A stretch of 8,220 nt of DNA from Rhodoluna sp. GTDB taxonomy: Bacteria; Actinomycetota; Actinomycetes; Actinomycetales; Microbacteriaceae. This document shows positions 7,076 to 8,220 of the stretch, one piece after another (the stretch's first letter is position 1; each line of letters opens with the position of its first letter). The notes below the pieces were generated by a model. That model was not told the DNA's origin. It did not search any database and saw nothing but the letters and a program-made list of their open reading frames with translations. A program made the translations under genes and the position numbers. Where the stretch lies: assembly GCA_026393335.1 (NCBI GenBank), contig JAPLAJ010000155.1:1-8220 (forward strand), in the 5' to 3' direction.

Positions 7076-7130
7076 AGGAGACCTCTTGATTTAGTGAAAA
7101 GAGCAAACTGACGGCGATTGCCGTCTCCTT
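7075..7130 (-). promoter_or_regulatory. Structured lepA leader: hairpin plus pairing with the start region
   Basis: In the lepA message, GACGGC-AATC-GCCGTC (7125-7110) is a perfect 6-bp G/C-rich hairpin with a four-base loop. Overlapping its 5' arm, AAGGAGAC (7130-7123) is perfectly complementary to GTCTCCTT (7082-7075), which runs from the last base of the ribosome site to the first base of the TTG start codon. The two pairings share GAC (7125-7123), so the full forms exclude each other. AAGGAG is itself a consensus ribosome site but has no start codon at a usable distance. The sequence is certain; a regulatory role is inference and needs transcription to begin upstream of 7130. Confidence 0.4.
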
Positions 7131-7146
7131 ATTCTCGCATAAACCC

Positions 7147-7219
7147 TTGTAATCTAGGGCAGTTTAGTCATACTCGTAGGGCTAGTGGGTTGCCCTAATC
7201 CCTAAATCGCTGGTAGTCT
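7147..7219 (+). promoter_or_regulatory. Candidate rpsT promoters
   Basis: Two weak possibilities are visible: TTGTAA (7147-7152), 16 bases, CATACT (7169-7174); and TTGCCC (7190-7195), 18 bases, TAGTCT (7214-7219), the latter fitting the relaxed TAnnnT -10. The second would put the -10 inside the loop between the arms of the 10-bp inverted repeat, making that repeat operator-like. Neither can be chosen from sequence alone. No convincing lepA promoter was found on the other strand of this spacer. Confidence 0.3.
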
Positions 7220-7245
7220 TTTAGGGATTTAGATGAGTAGCTCAT
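7177..7245 (+). repeat. Run of three inverted repeats upstream of rpsT
   Basis: Three inverted repeats follow one another: TAGGGC (7177-7182) with GCCCTA (7192-7197); AATCCCTAAA (7197-7206) with TTTAGGGATT (7220-7229), a perfect 10-bp stem with a 13-base loop; and ATGAG (7233-7237) with CTCAT (7241-7245). A second TAGGGC at 7155-7160 could compete for GCCCTA. None is followed by a T-run, so they are not intrinsic terminators. They could be rpsT leader structure or, for the 10-bp pair, a dimer binding site near a promoter. The rest of the 242-bp lepA-rpsT spacer shows no gene. Confidence 0.5.
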
Positions 7246-7317
7246 TCAAATCCACAAACCTCAAGAATTTAGTACTAAGTTTCGCGTGAGCGGAACACCC
7301 CCTCAAGAAAGTGAAAC

Positions 7318-7578
7318 ATGGCAAATATCAAGTCGCAGATCAAACGTATCGGCACAAACCTGAAGGCTCAAGAGCGTAACAAGGCTGTACGTAGCGAAGT
7401 AAGAACTGCTGTTCGTGCAGTTCGTGAAGCAGCAGCAGCTGGAGACAAGGCTCTTGCAACAGAGGCTCTAAAGGTTGCTAGCAAGAAGCTAGACAAGGCA
7501 GTTTCAAAGGGTGTATTCCACAAGAACGCAGCAGCTAACAAGAAGTCAGCTATTGCCAAGAAGGTTTCAGCTCTATAA
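7318..7578 (+). CDS. rpsT: 30S ribosomal protein bS20
   Basis: Primary 16S rRNA-binding protein of the small subunit, needed early in 30S assembly. The 86-residue product has the full family length and pattern: the start MANIKSQIKRIGTN, very basic helices rich in Ala, Lys and Arg, KAVRSEVRTAVRAV in the first helix pair, and the end GVFHKNAAANKKSAIAKKV. The ATG has only a degenerate ribosome site (AAGAAAGTG), weak for an abundant ribosomal protein, and lies downstream of a repeat-rich leader. Codons such as GCA, AAG and CGT dominate, as expected for high expression. Divergent from lepA, it is monocistronic, ending in a strong terminator 12 bases past its stop. Confidence 0.97.
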   Translation: MANIKSQIKRIGTNLKAQERNKAVRSEVRTAVRAVREAAAAGDKALATEALKVASKKLDKAVSKGVFHKNAAANKKSAIAKKVSAL

Positions 7579-7589
7579 ACCAAACTTCT

Positions 7590-7615
7590 AAAAGGCCCTC
7601 TTCGGAGGGTCTTTT
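7590..7615. terminator. Bidirectional intrinsic terminator with a UUCG loop
   Basis: AAAAGGCCCTC, TTCG, GAGGGTCTTTT: an 11-bp stem (one G·U pair) closed by the very stable C(UUCG)G tetraloop, with T-runs in both directions. It ends rpsT transcripts on the plus strand and the convergent MFS gene on the minus strand, whose stop codon lies three bases from the stem. Confidence 0.92.
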
Positions 7616-7618
7616 ACT

Positions 7619-8220
7619 TTAAGCGGCAGGTATCCGCTTATCTCTACCTGCCACAAAACCTGCAAACAGTTGGATGAAAGTCAAAACTGAAACAAGAACC
7701 AAGCTGGCATCCCAGGTTCCTGTTACATCTCGAAGTAAACCAAAGCCAAAAGTTCCTGCGGCAGATAACAGATAACCCCAACCCTGAGCCAAAGCAGATA
7801 GTTGAGTTGTCTGTGTGCTGGTACTTGCTCTAGAACCGATCAGAGTAAGTGAGAGTGGGAAGGTCGCCGCAAAACCAAAACCTGTAATAACACAAGCTAG
7901 AACCAACAATTCAGGTGTGAGCCAGATCATAAGTAATCCAGCCAAAGTCAAAGACGTCATGACTATCGCAACACCAGATAAAGATTTGAACTTCCTAAAT
8001 AGCAGTGAAGCTAGAAAACCTGACGGCACACCAACAAAAGTAGTAAGCCCAAGTAATGCTCCAGCATCGACAGCACTCATCCCTCGGTCAATAAGTAGTG
8101 AAGGGAACCAGTTCAGAATCGAGTAGAAGCCACCTGATTGCAATCCGAAGAAGAACACAATTCCCCAGGTAAGTGGAGATCTAACAACTGCTCTTCTCTC
8201 TTCAGCGTGAGTAGCAACAG
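7619..8220 (-). CDS. MFS transporter, CynX-like (3' part; runs off right edge)
   Basis: C-terminal half of a major facilitator superfamily permease; 199 residues are visible and the frame stays open through the window edge, so an apparent GTG start at 8158 is internal. The fragment begins in the polar central loop (HAEERRAVVRSPLTW) and then shows about six membrane spans, with WFPSLLIDRGMSAVDAGALL after the first, the MFS-like FRKFKS loop, and SLTLIGSRA then TQLSALAQGWGYLLSAAGTF and LLRDVTGTWDAS. That last block resembles the CynX/cyanate-permease branch. The substrate cannot be told from this part, and CynX-like proteins include many exporters and importers of unknown specificity. It is convergent with rpsT and shares its terminator; no functional link to the neighbours is suggested. 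Confidence 0.85.
   Translation of the reverse strand, partial: VATHAEERRAVVRSPLTWGIVFFFGLQSGGFYSILNWFPSLLIDRGMSAVDAGALLGLTTFVGVPSGFLASLLFRKFKSLSGVAIVMTSLTLAGLLMIWLTPELLVLACVITGFGFAATFPLSLTLIGSRASTSTQTTQLSALAQGWGYLLSAAGTFGFGLLRDVTGTWDASLVLVSVLTFIQLFAGFVAGRDKRIPAA

Noticed and set aside
7110..7125. GACGGC/GCCGTC hairpin as an intrinsic terminator
   Set aside because: The stem is only 6 bp and no T-run follows directly on either strand.
7815..8126. 103-codon plus-strand frame opposite the MFS gene
   Set aside because: Antisense shadow of a gene with clear MFS spans and motifs.
1..8220. CRISPR arrays, transposases, tRNA or rRNA genes, prophage or defence modules
   Set aside because: None is visible; all long frames are housekeeping genes, membrane proteins or a transporter, and no spaced direct repeats were seen.

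Overview
The window reads as a compact chromosomal housekeeping segment from an actinobacterium of modest G+C content (roughly low-to-mid 40s percent by eye, not computed). The gene order lepA–hemW–(membrane proteins)–hrcA–dnaJ–rsmE, the DnaJ2-type chaperone paired with HrcA, and the N-terminal sequences of LepA, HemW and DnaJ resemble Microbacteriaceae. The low G+C would fit a streamlined aquatic relative; that placement is an inference from remembered family sequences, not a search.

Layout, left to right. On the minus strand, read from high to low coordinates: lepA (back-translocating ribosomal GTPase), hemW (radical-SAM haem protein), a zinc-ribbon DUF4870 membrane protein, a possible 44-residue leader ORF that overlaps the next gene by ATGA, a second DUF4870 membrane protein without the zinc ribbon, hrcA (heat-shock repressor), dnaJ, and the 5' part of rsmE, which runs off the left edge. 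Junctions are tight: lepA/hemW are 3 nt apart, hrcA/dnaJ abut exactly, and dnaJ/rsmE share one base (TAATG). On the plus strand, rpsT (ribosomal protein bS20) diverges from lepA across a 242-bp intergenic region rich in inverted repeats. A strong bidirectional terminator with a UUCG loop separates rpsT from a convergent MFS transporter gene cut by the right edge.

The clearest regulatory element is a perfect CIRCE operator (9-bp arms, 9-bp spacer, extendable to 13-bp arms) between the second DUF4870 gene and hrcA. It implies HrcA-autorepressed, heat-inducible expression of hrcA–dnaJ–rsmE from a promoter inside the end of the DUF4870 gene. Protein folding (DnaJ/HrcA), ribosome function (LepA, bS20, RsmE) and haem handling (HemW) thus sit together, a conserved actinobacterial neighbourhood.

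No mobile element, CRISPR array, tRNA, rRNA or obvious defence system was seen. The less explained parts are the tandem DUF4870 pair with its candidate leader ORF and the structured lepA and rpsT leaders.
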